A stretch of 56,000 nt of DNA from Nitrospiraceae bacterium. GTDB lineage: Bacteria > Nitrospirota > Nitrospiria > Nitrospirales > Nitrospiraceae. The stretch spans positions 1-56,000 of the forward strand of contig SHZW01000015.1 of the NCBI GenBank assembly GCA_009692155.1, given 5' to 3'. Shown here in pieces: positions 9,103 through 17,479 of this stretch. The translations under genes and the position numbers were made by a program. Within the stretch, counting starts at the first letter, position 1. Every line of letters begins with the position of its first letter. Under the pieces are notes generated by a model. The model worked only from the letters and a program-made list of their open reading frames with translations. It searched no databases and had not been told where the DNA came from.

Positions 9103-9289
9103 ACACCCCTCCCGGTTGCGTGCTTCTCTGCCGAAGCACGATTCCTGTCCGACACATGACCCTGCCTGTTCTTTCGTGCGCTCCAGGAAAACAGACTCTC
9201 TATTCAGCTTATGGGTAGATATGCGGCGAGTCAACAGCCCTGTACCCGCTTCAACTCGGAAAGAATGTCGGACAACGGAACGATGAGTG

Positions 9290-9700
9290 CTAATTAATCC
9301 CTGCTTGGCGCTGCAACCACCGGACATACTGAATGATTTCATCCACATCGGCTGGCGTAACGGTGGAGACCTTTGGCATATCCCCGAACTGCCAATGGTG
9401 CGCGCGGACACCCATGGCGGCAGCCCGCTGGAAGGCGGCGTCGCCGTGATGGTTCGGTTCGTAGATTTTATGGACGAGCGGAGGCCCCTGCGGCGTCCCC
9501 ACGCCCCGCTCGCCGTGACAGCGAGCGCAATTGGCGTTGAATGCGGCGGCTCCTTTTTTGAATTCAGCCGGGGTTACGACAGGTTGCGAGGCGGACGATC
9601 CGACCTGCGGCGAACCGATCACCGCTGCAAGCAGTGCCAGCGAGAGGCCGCCGACTAGGATCCATCGTTGCCGCACCGCCTGCCTGCGCGTACCGTTCAT
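9290..9700 (-). CDS. Monoheme c-type cytochrome
   Basis: A 136-residue exported cytochrome. An N-terminal hydrophobic segment (12-35) acts as a signal or anchor. The heme site CARCH is in NANCARCHGERGVGTPQG, and the likely distal Met is in FGDMPKVS. The C-terminal helix is DVDEIIQYVRWLQRQAG. This is a class I small cytochrome for periplasmic electron transfer. It begins 3 bp after the stop of the small membrane protein at 9704, so the two are probably co-transcribed. Confidence 0.9.
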   Translation of the reverse strand: MNGTRRQAVRQRWILVGGLSLALLAAVIGSPQVGSSASQPVVTPAEFKKGAAAFNANCARCHGERGVGTPQGPPLVHKIYEPNHHGDAAFQRAAAMGVRAHHWQFGDMPKVSTVTPADVDEIIQYVRWLQRQAGIN

Positions 9701-9703
9701 GAC

Positions 9704-9871
9704 TTACCTCTTCTCGGGACGATCGCCGGCAGACGACCGCCCAAATTGCTCGTCCACCATTTGCGCCACCCGCTTGGCCGTCAGGTAGCGATAGATTCGC
9801 GCGGAAACCGGGATCACGACGATCAGCGCAATGATCAAGTACATGAAAAATTCTTCTGGCGATACGCTCAT
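9704..9871 (-). CDS. Tiny single-span membrane protein
   Basis: A 55-residue protein starting MSVSPEEFFMYLIIALIVVI, with one membrane helix at about 9-27 followed by a basic and polar tail (ARIYRYLTAKRVAQMVDEQF). Its ATG overlaps the queC stop codon (ATGA), with GGTGAGAG upstream as ribosome site, and it is followed directly by the cytochrome. Such a small anchor protein next to a cytochrome c may help in electron transfer or assembly, but this is only inferred from position. Confidence 0.65.
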   Translation of the reverse strand: MSVSPEEFFMYLIIALIVVIPVSARIYRYLTAKRVAQMVDEQFGRSSAGDRPEKR

Positions 9872-10596
9872 GCTCTCACCGTATCTTTCGCATAGATCGC
9901 AGGATCGGTTAATCCGGCTGCCTTGAAACCCTCGAGCCTGATCCGGCAACTATCGCAACGGCCGCAGGCATTCCCGTTCAGGGCGGGATCATAACAACTG
10001 TGCGTCAACTGCAAGGGCGCCCCGAGCGAGACCCCCAGCCGGATGATCTCGGCCTTGGAAAGCGTCACCAACGGCGCCCGAATTTCGATGCCGCGGCCCT
10101 CAATACCGGCCTTCGTTCCCAGCCGGGCGACCTGCTCGAAGGCAGACAGAAACTCCGGGCGGCAATCCGGATACCCCGAATAATCCAGCACGTTCGCGCC
10201 AATATAGACGGCCGATGCCTCCACCGTTTCGGCATAGGCCAGCGCCAGCGAGAGAAAGATCGTGTTGCGGGCCGGCACGTAGGTGGACGGAATGCCGTCC
10301 CGCCGCTCGGCCTCCGGACGATCCTTGGGCACCGGCTGATCCGACGTCAAGGCGGACCCGCCAATCGCACGCAGATCGATCTCGATGACACGATGATCGA
10401 CCGCCTCGAGCGCGCGGGCCACCTGCCGGGCCCGCTCGACTTCGATGCGATGACGCTGGCCGTAGGCAATCGTCAGAAGATAGAGGCGGCAGCCGTCTCG
10501 TTGAGCGACCGCGGCGGCCACGGTCGAGTCCAAGCCACCGCTCGCCAGCACGACCGCCTTGGAGGACATGGAGGGCATGCGCGTTCCCGGAATCAT
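9868..10596 (-). CDS. queC: 7-cyano-7-deazaguanine synthase
   Basis: A 242-residue enzyme of the queuosine pathway that turns 7-carboxy-7-deazaguanine into preQ0 using ATP and ammonia. The PP-loop SGGLDST is at the N-terminus (VVLASGGLDSTVAAAV), and the C-terminal zinc site is CYDPALNGNACGRCDSC. In-frame starts are 10596, 10578 and 10569; 10578 has the best upstream purine run (GGGA). It overlaps the next gene by 4 bp. No other queuosine genes are visible in the window. Confidence 0.94.
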   Translation of the reverse strand: MIPGTRMPSMSSKAVVLASGGLDSTVAAAVAQRDGCRLYLLTIAYGQRHRIEVERARQVARALEAVDHRVIEIDLRAIGGSALTSDQPVPKDRPEAERRDGIPSTYVPARNTIFLSLALAYAETVEASAVYIGANVLDYSGYPDCRPEFLSAFEQVARLGTKAGIEGRGIEIRAPLVTLSKAEIIRLGVSLGAPLQLTHSCYDPALNGNACGRCDSCRIRLEGFKAAGLTDPAIYAKDTVRA

Positions 10597-10598
10597 GC

Positions 10599-10619
10599 GG
10601 AACGCCGACGCGGCGTTCC
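10599..10619. repeat. Perfect hairpin between dksA-like gene and queC
   Basis: GGAACGCCG (10599-10607) pairs with CGGCGTTCC (10611-10619) around a 3-nt loop. It lies in the 28-bp gap upstream of queC, close enough to affect translation start. No T-run follows on either strand. Confidence 0.6.
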
Positions 10620-10624
10620 TGCCG

Positions 10625-11179
10625 TTACTGCTCGCGTTCCTCGCCCTTTTCGATCTTCTCGATCAGTTCCTGCTTCGACTGGCAGGCCACGCACGACTTG
10701 GCAAAGGGGACCGCCGCCAGGCGCTTCTCGTTGATTTCCACGCCGCACTCGTCGCAGAGGCCGTAGGTGCTGTCCTCCAGACGGCCCAACGCCTCGTCGA
10801 TCAACTGGCGCCGCTTGTTGCGCATTTCCATCAGCGAGATGCCGAGCTCGCGATCCAGATCCATCAGCGATTGATCGCCGACATCCATCGCGGACTCCAG
10901 GCGCCGGCGCTGATCTTCCGTCAGGGACGCGCCCAGATTGCCGGTGATCTCCTGCATCAATTCCTGGCGCTTGTCCATCAGCATCCGATAAAGCGCCTCG
11001 CGCCGATCGGGCGCCATTGCCTTCGTCGGTCGCTTGACCGGAACCACGGGCTCCGGCACGCTCGGACGAAACCCCGCCACCGGCTTTTTCGCGCTCACCG
11101 GCTGAGGCTTCCTGGGCGGCGATTTCCTGGCCGGCTTGCCCGCCGGGGATTTCTTTTTCGCTTTGGTCTTTCCGGGCAT
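10625..11179 (-). CDS. DksA/TraR family zinc-finger transcription factor
   Basis: A 184-residue protein. A basic low-complexity tail (residues 1-50, rich in Lys and Pro) precedes the DksA-like core: a long coiled coil (EALYRMLMDKRQELMQEITG ... LMDLDRELGISLMEMRNKRRQ) and a C4 zinc finger CDECG...CVACQ. DksA-type proteins bind the RNA polymerase secondary channel. The coiled-coil tip does not show the DxxDxA motif clearly (DVGDQSLMD is at that place), so a full DksA role with ppGpp is uncertain. It is transcribed toward queC. Confidence 0.87.
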   Translation of the reverse strand: MPGKTKAKKKSPAGKPARKSPPRKPQPVSAKKPVAGFRPSVPEPVVPVKRPTKAMAPDRREALYRMLMDKRQELMQEITGNLGASLTEDQRRRLESAMDVGDQSLMDLDRELGISLMEMRNKRRQLIDEALGRLEDSTYGLCDECGVEINEKRLAAVPFAKSCVACQSKQELIEKIEKGEEREQ

Positions 11180-11300
11180 GCGTGCTGTGCTCCTCCCCTA
11201 AAAAAGGTCGGTATTCATAACACGGCACCTCCGGTTTGACAAGGCCCTTTCGGGCCATGCATCAGCAGGCGAACGCGCACCGGACGAAATGAATGTTTTC

Positions 11301-11873
11301 TCAGGAATAGGTGATCAACGAATGGACAGGACAGCCGTCGAGTTTCTCGCGTCCCTTGAGCGACGTCAGCTCGACCAAAAATACGAGCCCGACGATCTCG
11401 GCGCCCAATTGGCGGAGCAGATGCACGGTGGCCGCGGCCGTCCCGCCCGTGGCGAGCAGATCGTCCACGACCAGGACACGCTCCCCCATCTGCACGGCAT
11501 CGCGATGGATCGCCAGCGAGTTGGAGCCGTATTCCAGATTGTATTTCACTTCGAAGCTGTCGGCCGGGAGTTTGCCCGGCTTGCGCACGGGCACGAAGCC
11601 CGCCTTGATCCGGTCGGCGAGGGGACCGCCGAGAATGAACCCGCGCGATTCGATGCCGACGATTTTGCTGATCTTTCGTCCGCGGTACCGGGCCGCCAGC
11701 TCGTCCAGGACCGCGCGAAACGCGCGGGCGTCCTTCAGTAGCGTGGTGATGTCGTAGAATAGAATGCCGGGCTTGGGAAAATTCGGGACTTCCCGGATCA
11801 GGGCCTTGTAATTCATCTGTGCGCGGGCCGTTCCCCGCGCCTGCCGTTTTTTCATGCCTCGCTTTCTTTGCAT
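11301..11873 (-). CDS. apt: Adenine phosphoribosyltransferase
   Basis: A 190-residue purine salvage enzyme (adenine + PRPP to AMP). Family marks are NFPKPGILFYDITTLL, the GIESRGFILGGPLA loop and the PRPP motif VLVVDDLLATGGTA. The conserved core starts near MNYKALIREVPNFPKPG (11816). The ATG at 11873 overlaps the stop of the sigma-factor frame (TGATG) and has AAGGA 9 nt upstream; ATG 11855 is another option. The basic N-terminal extension of about 20 residues would therefore be translated by coupling to the sigma gene. Confidence 0.93.
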   Translation of the reverse strand: MQRKRGMKKRQARGTARAQMNYKALIREVPNFPKPGILFYDITTLLKDARAFRAVLDELAARYRGRKISKIVGIESRGFILGGPLADRIKAGFVPVRKPGKLPADSFEVKYNLEYGSNSLAIHRDAVQMGERVLVVDDLLATGGTAAATVHLLRQLGAEIVGLVFLVELTSLKGREKLDGCPVHSLITYS

Positions 11874-12834
11874 CACAGCAGGTCCTTCGAGGTGATGGAT
11901 TTACTCTCGATCGTCGCGCGCAACTTGCCCAGGGCCTCGTGCTCGATCTGCCGGACGCGCTCGCGCGTCAGGTCGAGTTCGCGCCCAATGGCTTCCAGCG
12001 TCTGCTCATCCTCGCCGTCCAACCCGAATCGCAGCGTGATCACACGCTGCTCCCGCTCGGACAGCGTCTGCATCCACGTTCTGATCTCTTCGTAGCGCTG
12101 AATCCCCTCCGCCGTGTCGGCGGGCGACGGCCCATGCGGGTCGCGGATGATGTCGCGCAAAAAGTGTCGGTCCGATCATTCAGCGGGCTGTCGAGCGAAT
12201 AGGTCTTCCGAACCAGCTGCTTCAGATCGAGGATGTCACCTTCCGGCACCTTGAGGCGCACCGCCATCTCATCGGGCCGCGGCTCGCGGCCGAGTTCCTG
12301 GCCATACCGCTCCAATTCGGAGAGATACCGGTTGAGCCGCTCCACGACGTGCACCGGCAGCCGGATCAGCGACCCTTGATTGATGATCGCCCGCTCGATG
12401 TATTGCCGGATCCACCAGGACGCATAGGTGCTGAAGCGGAACCCCCTGGAATAATCGAACTTCTCCACGGATTTGATCAGGCCCAGGTTGCCTTCTTCAA
12501 TGACGTCCGAGAAGGCCAGTCCACGATTCATATACCGCTTGCCGATGCTCACGACCAGGCGCAGGTTGGCCTCGATCATATGCTCGCGGGCGTGAAAATC
12601 CCCCTCCACGACCCGCTTGCCGAGTTCCTGCTCCTGCTCGAAGGTCAGCAGCGCGGCCTTGCGGATGTCGTTCAGATAGATCCGAACGGTGTCGAACCCG
12701 CCGCCGGCGCCTTTGCGCGCAAAATCCGGCATGGAGGCGCCCGACCTTGGAACCACGGCTTTGCTGGATCTGCCTCTGCGGCCGCCTTTCGCCGGCTGGG
12801 CCTGAGGTTTTTGTTTTTTGCCCGGACGCTTCAT
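11873..12834 (-). pseudogene. Sigma-70 family sigma factor (RpoS/RpoD-like), frameshifted
   Basis: Two overlapping frames together encode one complete sigma factor. The first (from 12834) has a basic tail, region 1.2 ([20 protein letters not shown]), region 2 ([33 protein letters not shown]) and region 3, and runs off frame after LNDRTDTF. The second frame resumes with [10 protein letters not shown] and carries region 4 ([35 protein letters not shown]). The break lies at a run of five A on the plus strand (12159-12163). One more base, or a -1 slip, restores ACT TTT TTG CGC. It may be a real mutation, a homopolymer assembly error or, less likely, programmed slippage. Both halves are otherwise well preserved. 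Confidence 0.9.
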
Positions 12835-12864
12835 AAATGAGCCGCACGCATTCGATGTATCACA

Positions 12865-13161
12865 TCAATCCAAGATGCGAAAATCGCCATACTGATCGGT
12901 CGGGGTCTCCCACTGCACCTGCACGTCCTGCACCCGCGCCATCGGCGGCCCGCTCCTGAGCAATGCAATCAGGCTCTCGACGGCCTGCCGCTCGCCTTCC
13001 ACCTCGACGGCCACGCGCCCATCATCGAGATTGCGCACCCCGCCGCACAGGCCCTGCCGGGATGCCGTCCGCTGGGTAAACGCCCGGTAGGCAACCCCCT
13101 GCACCAGACCGCTGACCCAGATGCGAGCCCGCGCGGAGCCCTTCGCCGTCATGACAATCAT
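12865..13161 (-). CDS. acyP: Acylphosphatase
   Basis: A 98-residue enzyme that hydrolyses acyl phosphates. The signature is complete: ARIWVSGLVQGVAYRAFTQRTA, with the catalytic Arg in the VQGVAYR loop, and GVRNLDDGRVAVEVEG, with the catalytic Asn. The length is typical (90-100). ATG 13161 and ATG 13152 are both possible starts. It lies just upstream of the sigma-factor gene in the same direction. Confidence 0.93.
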   Translation of the reverse strand: MIVMTAKGSARARIWVSGLVQGVAYRAFTQRTASRQGLCGGVRNLDDGRVAVEVEGERQAVESLIALLRSGPPMARVQDVQVQWETPTDQYGDFRILD

Positions 13162-13319
13162 GCCTGCGGGAAAAACATTGTGGATGGGATTGTCGGACGT
13201 GACAGAAACAAGATGACCATCTGCCGGTTGAGCATACGGTCCACATCACGTGAGGTGCTTCTCCGCCGGCTCACTCGCTGCAACCGATCATAAGCCCGGC
13301 GGTACATGCAAACGAAGTA

Positions 13320-13396
<77 letters not shown>

Positions 13397-13426
13397 ATCC
13401 CCGACTCGTTTGCGCTGTTCCTACCA

Positions 13427-14530
13427 TCAGGCGAGAGGCTCGACACGCATCCCGTGCGCATCGGCAACCGCTTTGCAAGTCACCCGCCCGTTGGCCACGT
13501 TGACGCCCTGCTCCAGACCTGGATCGGAGCGGATGGCCCGCTCCACACCGGCGAAAACTAGGCGGACTATATAAGGAAGGGTCGCGTTGGTCAAGGCCAA
13601 AGTCGAAGTATTCGGCACGATGCCGGGCATGTTGGCCACGCCGTAATGCAGCACGCCATCGACCACATGGACGGGATCGGAATGGGTCGTCGGCTTCGTG
13701 GTCTCCACGCAGCCGCCCTGGTCCACCGCCACATCCACGATCACCGCACCGCGCTTCATCCGGGACACCGTCGCTCGGGAGACCAGCACCGGCGCCTTCG
13801 CGCCGCGCACCATCACGGCTCCGATCACCAGATCCGCCTGCTCAATCTCACGATCTATCCAGGCTTGATTCGCCGCAAGCGTGACGATACGACCCTTGTA
13901 CGACTCATCCAGTCGCCGCAATTGTTCCAGATCGGTCCCGATGACCGTCACCGCCGCGCCCATGCCGGTGGCGATGCGCGTGGCGGAGCTGCCGACGGTG
14001 CCGGAGCCGAGCACGACGACCTTCCCAGGCGGCACGCCGGGCACGCCGCCCAGCAGCACGCCGCGCCCGCCGAAGAGGCGCTCCAGGTAATGCGCGCCCA
14101 CCTGCACGGCCATCCGGCCGGCAATTTCACTCATGGGCGTGAGCATCGGCAGGCTGCGATCCGGTCCTTCCGTCGTTTCGTAGGCAATCGCCGTGATCTT
14201 CGCCTCCACCAGCGCCTTCGTGAGTTCCGGCAGGGCCGCCAAGTGCAAATACGCAAACAGCGCCTGCCCCGGGCGGAACAGCGGCACCTCCGACAACAGC
14301 GGTTCCTTCACTTTCACGATCAGCTCCGCGTCGCGGAACAGCTGCTCTTTCGATGCGGCAAGCCGCGCACCGGCCTTGCGATACGCGTCGTCCGGAAAGC
14401 CGCTGCCGTCCCCCGCCGACGGCTCCACCCACACCGTATGTCCGGCCGCACACAGCACGCCCGCTCCGTCCGGAGTCAGGCTTACCCGGAATTCATGATC
14501 CTTCACTTCCTTGGGCACGCCAATGATCAT
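13427..14530 (-). CDS. ald: Alanine dehydrogenase
   Basis: A 367-residue NAD-dependent enzyme interconverting L-alanine and pyruvate plus ammonia. N-terminal [20 protein letters not shown], substrate residues in VKVKEPL and FAYLHLAAL, and the nucleotide fold [19 protein letters not shown] with acidic VIGTDLEQL are all standard, as is the length. The ribosome site AAAGG is 7 nt from the ATG. It probably links carbon and nitrogen metabolism; transcription is monocistronic or shared with the peptidase-like gene ending 14 bp upstream. Confidence 0.95.
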   Translation of the reverse strand: MIIGVPKEVKDHEFRVSLTPDGAGVLCAAGHTVWVEPSAGDGSGFPDDAYRKAGARLAASKEQLFRDAELIVKVKEPLLSEVPLFRPGQALFAYLHLAALPELTKALVEAKITAIAYETTEGPDRSLPMLTPMSEIAGRMAVQVGAHYLERLFGGRGVLLGGVPGVPPGKVVVLGSGTVGSSATRIATGMGAAVTVIGTDLEQLRRLDESYKGRIVTLAANQAWIDREIEQADLVIGAVMVRGAKAPVLVSRATVSRMKRGAVIVDVAVDQGGCVETTKPTTHSDPVHVVDGVLHYGVANMPGIVPNTSTLALTNATLPYIVRLVFAGVERAIRSDPGLEQGVNVANGRVTCKAVADAHGMRVEPLA

Positions 14531-14544
14531 AACTGGACCTTTCT

Positions 14545-15450
14545 TTATTGAGCGGGACGAAGCTCCTGTCCTGTCGCGGCTCGATAGGCCTCGGCCAGCG
14601 TTGCTACTTCGGTCAGCTTCATGGAACGAGCCTGGCCTTTATCGAGGACAGTGAACGTTTTCTGACCAGCCGGAAAAATAACCTCCTGGCGTCGCATGCC
14701 ATGGCAACCTTCAATTTTCTTCTCAAGCCCTCCGATCGGCCCCACCTTGAGGTCCGGACTGATGGTCCCCGTCATGCAGATATCCGATCGCAGAGGGTCA
14801 CCGAGTATCGCGGAAGCCACGGCAACCGCCCACCCCATGCCTGCGCTTGGACCGTCGATTCTCACGCCCGTGGCTAGAAAGGTTGTCGGGAGCACCAGTT
14901 CCACCCTGAGAAAGCGTGGATCATAGTGCGTCGCATGGACAGCCGCCAGCACTGCGATCCCTAAGGCGACTCGTGCTGTCTCCCCGAAATGATGGCTGAC
15001 ACCCACCTTGGGACCGTTTCCCTGCGGAATGTGGCTTACCGTGAGATCAATGGATGCATAGTCCCCGAATTCCGGCACGTAAGCTTTCCCCTTCGCCTTC
15101 GCCTCTTCACTTTCGGAACGACCAACAACAAGCGAGGCGACGGTTCGTGTCGCGGGCTGAAACGCCGAGGAGGAAGGCCCGCGCGGTCCAGGCGTCGATG
15201 GCGCGGGATCGCCCGGCGAGGAAAGATTATCTTCTTCGATGGGCAGAGGATCAGCCAATGACTGCGATTTGTTGAGTGGTTGAAGATCCTTGGACTCGTC
15301 CAGCTTGCGGCAGCCCGGCCCGCCATGATCGCTGAACTTGATGCTGCCGTCCGCCTGCTTGCAGCGGAATAATTCCTCCTCCGCCTGCCCCGGAAGCGCC
15401 ATGGCCAGCAACGCTCCGATGATGACGATCCTGTGCCAGCACGTATCCAT
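14545..15450 (-). CDS. Exported Lon-type (S16) peptidase domain protein
   Basis: A 301-residue protein with a signal peptide (to GQAEEE, about 24). Residues 25-55 look like a DUF4124 domain (ELFRCKQADGSIKFSDHG, with C30 and C47). A Pro/Ser-rich linker (60-100) leads to a Lon proteolytic domain (about 125-295). The Ser-Lys dyad is intact: Ser202 in DGPSAGMG and Lys245 in GGLEKK, with the same 43-residue spacing as E. coli Lon S679/K722. There is no AAA+ ATPase domain, so it would act outside the cytoplasm without ATP. A function in envelope proteolysis is inferred. Confidence 0.88.
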   Translation of the reverse strand: MDTCWHRIVIIGALLAMALPGQAEEELFRCKQADGSIKFSDHGGPGCRKLDESKDLQPLNKSQSLADPLPIEEDNLSSPGDPAPSTPGPRGPSSSAFQPATRTVASLVVGRSESEEAKAKGKAYVPEFGDYASIDLTVSHIPQGNGPKVGVSHHFGETARVALGIAVLAAVHATHYDPRFLRVELVLPTTFLATGVRIDGPSAGMGWAVAVASAILGDPLRSDICMTGTISPDLKVGPIGGLEKKIEGCHGMRRQEVIFPAGQKTFTVLDKGQARSMKLTEVATLAEAYRAATGQELRPAQ

Positions 15451-15569
15451 AGTCTCTCACGCACTCTCTGGGAGAATTATATAACACAATCGCCCTGCCG
15501 ATCTTCATGCGCTAGACAGGCTGAAGAGCCCTCGTGTAAGATGCCGTCCCGTAGTTGAGGATTGACACG

Positions 15570-15980
15570 ATGGCAGACTCCACGACTCCCGCTTCGGCCG
15601 TACGCTGCGATGCCTGCGGCGCCGACCGCGTCCCCCTGATGAAACTCTCGCTCGGCAAGGACTTCTTCGGGCGAACCTACGACCGTCTTTCGCCCTCGTC
15701 GGACGCAAGCCCCAAGTGGTACTGCGAATCCTGCTCGATGCAGAAAAACCTTCAACGCGACTTCCGCGACATCAAGGCCGAAATCGACAAACTGGGCGGC
15801 GGCCAGACCTCGGCCGTCACGGCTCCCGATCAACTGCAGCGGGCCCATTTGCGGCTGCGCGAAATTCAGGCGCTGCTCGGCAGCCAGGTCTCAGGTGCGC
15901 GTCTGATCGATCCGGCCGACGTCACCACGTTGTTGCAACGGGTGCAGAGCCGTGCCGGCTCGGCCTCGGCATCAACCTAA
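15570..15980 (+). CDS. Zinc-ribbon protein of unknown function
   Basis: A 136-residue protein starting MADSTTPASAVRCDACG, preceded by GAGG. CDAC (13-16) and CESC (about 51-54) form a likely zinc or rubredoxin-like knuckle, followed by a helical region (QRDFRDIKAEIDKLGG ... AHLRLREIQALLG). It starts a run of four plus-strand genes, two of which encode iron-sulfur proteins, suggesting a shared redox role. No family is recognised. Confidence 0.65.
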   Translation: MADSTTPASAVRCDACGADRVPLMKLSLGKDFFGRTYDRLSPSSDASPKWYCESCSMQKNLQRDFRDIKAEIDKLGGGQTSAVTAPDQLQRAHLRLREIQALLGSQVSGARLIDPADVTTLLQRVQSRAGSASAST

Positions 15981-15994
15981 CCCCGGCTCGGCGC

Positions 15995-16345
15995 ATGCCG
16001 GCATTCAAACGTCACATTTTCGTATGCATCAACCAGCGGCCGAAGGACGACCCGCGCGGTTGTTGCGCGGCCCGCGGCTCGGAACGCCTGCATGCCTTCT
16101 TCAAGCAGGAAGTGAAACGGTTTAACCTGAAGGGCATCGTGCGCGCCAATAAAGCCGGCTGCCTGGACCATTGCGAACTCGGCCCCAGCGTCGTGATCTA
16201 TCCGGAAGGCGTGTGGTATTGGGTCGGGAACGAAGCGGACGTCACGGAGATCGTCGAGCGCCACGTCGTGAAGGGCGAGATCGTCGAGCGGCTGCTGATG
16301 CCGGACCATCCGGTCCCGAAAAAATTGGAACCGCTGAAACTATAG
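15995..16345 (+). CDS. 2Fe-2S thioredoxin-like ferredoxin
   Basis: A 116-residue protein of the (2Fe-2S) ferredoxin family with a thioredoxin-like fold. The cluster ligands are expected to be C11, C23, C56 and C60 (IFVCINQRP, GCCAARG, KAGCLDHCELGP). VVIYPEGVWY matches the family's last strands. It starts 14 bp after the zinc-ribbon gene and is cytoplasmic (no signal). Shethna-type proteins like this serve in electron transfer or cluster protection; the partner is not known. Confidence 0.9.
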   Translation: MPAFKRHIFVCINQRPKDDPRGCCAARGSERLHAFFKQEVKRFNLKGIVRANKAGCLDHCELGPSVVIYPEGVWYWVGNEADVTEIVERHVVKGEIVERLLMPDHPVPKKLEPLKL

Positions 16346-16370
16346 CGCGACTGTTTCCATGAGGCTCTCT

Positions 16371-16781
16371 ATGGGCGAAGAAAAATGGAAAGCCAATATG
16401 GAAAAAGTTGCCTTTATAAAACAATTTCCAGGACTGGCCGGATCGTGGGAACAGATCAAGGGTAAAACCATCGAAACCGTCACCCCGCTGCCATCGAAAC
16501 CGGGCTACGCGACGCTGGCGTTCACGGACGGTTCGTTTATCGTCGCACCTCCGCTGGACACGCAACCGAAGGAACTCGGCGAAGGATTGAACACGGCGCG
16601 TGCATCGTTGGAGCCCAGGCATCCGGAACCATATAAAGAGTACGATCGGCTGGTGAAGCAGGACAAGGACGCGACCAGGGCGGCGCGGTTGGAGAAAATC
16701 ATCGGCGCGATCCAGAACAACCTGGAACAGATTCCGGAATTAAAGGATCGGATTCGTCAGCTCGTCAAAGAGTGGAAGTAA
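16371..16781 (+). CDS. Conserved hypothetical protein
   Basis: A 136-residue soluble protein. ATG 16371 is preferred over ATG 16359 because GAGG stands 6 nt upstream of it. The N-terminal half is beta-rich (IKGKTIETVTPLPSKPGYATLAFTDGSFIV) and the C-terminal half is helical and charged (AARLEKIIGAIQNNLEQIPELKDRIRQLV). No cysteines. It lies between the two ferredoxin genes, with 7 bp to the next gene, so it is likely part of the same operon. Confidence 0.7.
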   Translation: MGEEKWKANMEKVAFIKQFPGLAGSWEQIKGKTIETVTPLPSKPGYATLAFTDGSFIVAPPLDTQPKELGEGLNTARASLEPRHPEPYKEYDRLVKQDKDATRAARLEKIIGAIQNNLEQIPELKDRIRQLVKEWK

Positions 16782-16788
16782 GAGTCCT

Positions 16789-17097
16789 ATGGAAGAAAAG
16801 AACATGCTCGAGATCTTCTCTCAAGGTCTCTTTGAAGGAGTCAAACCCATGATGCTCATCCGTGATCACCTTGTCCGCCACCCCGACCGCTGCACGCATA
16901 ACGGGATCTGCATCCCCGTCTGCCCGACCGGCGCCTGGGTCTCCACCCCGCCGTTCAAATTCGACGCCTCGCGCTGCCTGGAATCCTGCCGCTTGTGCCT
17001 GGATGCCTGCCCCTCGCAGGCCATTTATGCGGTCTTCAAGAAGGGTGAAAAGATCCTGGAGCCTAAGAAGGAACCACCGGCCGCGAAGCACACATAA
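16789..17097 (+). CDS. Dicluster ferredoxin with altered first cluster
   Basis: A 102-residue ferredoxin. The first motif is C35-xx-N38-xx-C41-xxx-C45-P (DRCTHNGICIPVCP), where Asn replaces the second Cys of the usual CxxCxxCxxxCP. The second is C63-xxx-C67-xx-C70-xxx-C74-P (CLESCRLCLDACP), with one extra residue between the first two Cys. Seven cysteines suggest one [3Fe-4S] and one [4Fe-4S] cluster, as in 7Fe ferredoxins in which the second Cys is replaced. The N-terminal 30 residues are an extension. Last gene of the redox cluster. Confidence 0.85.
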   Translation: MEEKNMLEIFSQGLFEGVKPMMLIRDHLVRHPDRCTHNGICIPVCPTGAWVSTPPFKFDASRCLESCRLCLDACPSQAIYAVFKKGEKILEPKKEPPAAKHT

Positions 17098-17300
17098 GAG
17101 GATTGCGGCTTTGGAAGGGCGAGCATCTCCAGCGTCGGCATGATGCGTTAATGTGCTCCCCCCCATTCAGGCCGTACTGTTGGTCGGTCGCCTCATCGGA
17201 CCAGCGAAACGGCGACCGACACTCGTTCTCTTACCAGTACCTAACTCCCGCCATGCCGAACGCTTCCGTGCTCATCCCTTCCATCCGCTTATAAAAATAG

Positions 17301-17335
17301 AACGGTGACAGACCGCTTGAAAGTCTGTCACCGTT
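17301..17335. repeat. REP-like hairpin 1
   Basis: AACGGTGACAGA (17301-17312) and TCTGTCACCGTT (17324-17335) form a perfect 12-bp stem with an 11-nt loop. The GGTGACAG core recurs in the next hairpin. Motifs of this GGTGACAG type are common near REP-associated tyrosine transposases; none is present here. Confidence 0.7.
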
Positions 17336-17479
17336 AACGCTTCGCCACATTCAGTGGGCTATGCCGATAGTGAATGCCCGACTAACCTGAATGTCCCCGT
17401 TTTCTTATCCCCGGGCCATAGTAAACGCTTGCAGGAGGGCACAGGTCCTTGAAACCCGCGCTCAAGAGCAGCGCGAAGC

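Noticed and set aside
12159-12163. Programmed -1 frameshift in the sigma factor
   Set aside because: The run is not in the X-XXY-YYZ register of the reading frame and no downstream stimulatory hairpin is evident. A mutation or homopolymer error is simpler, though not excluded.
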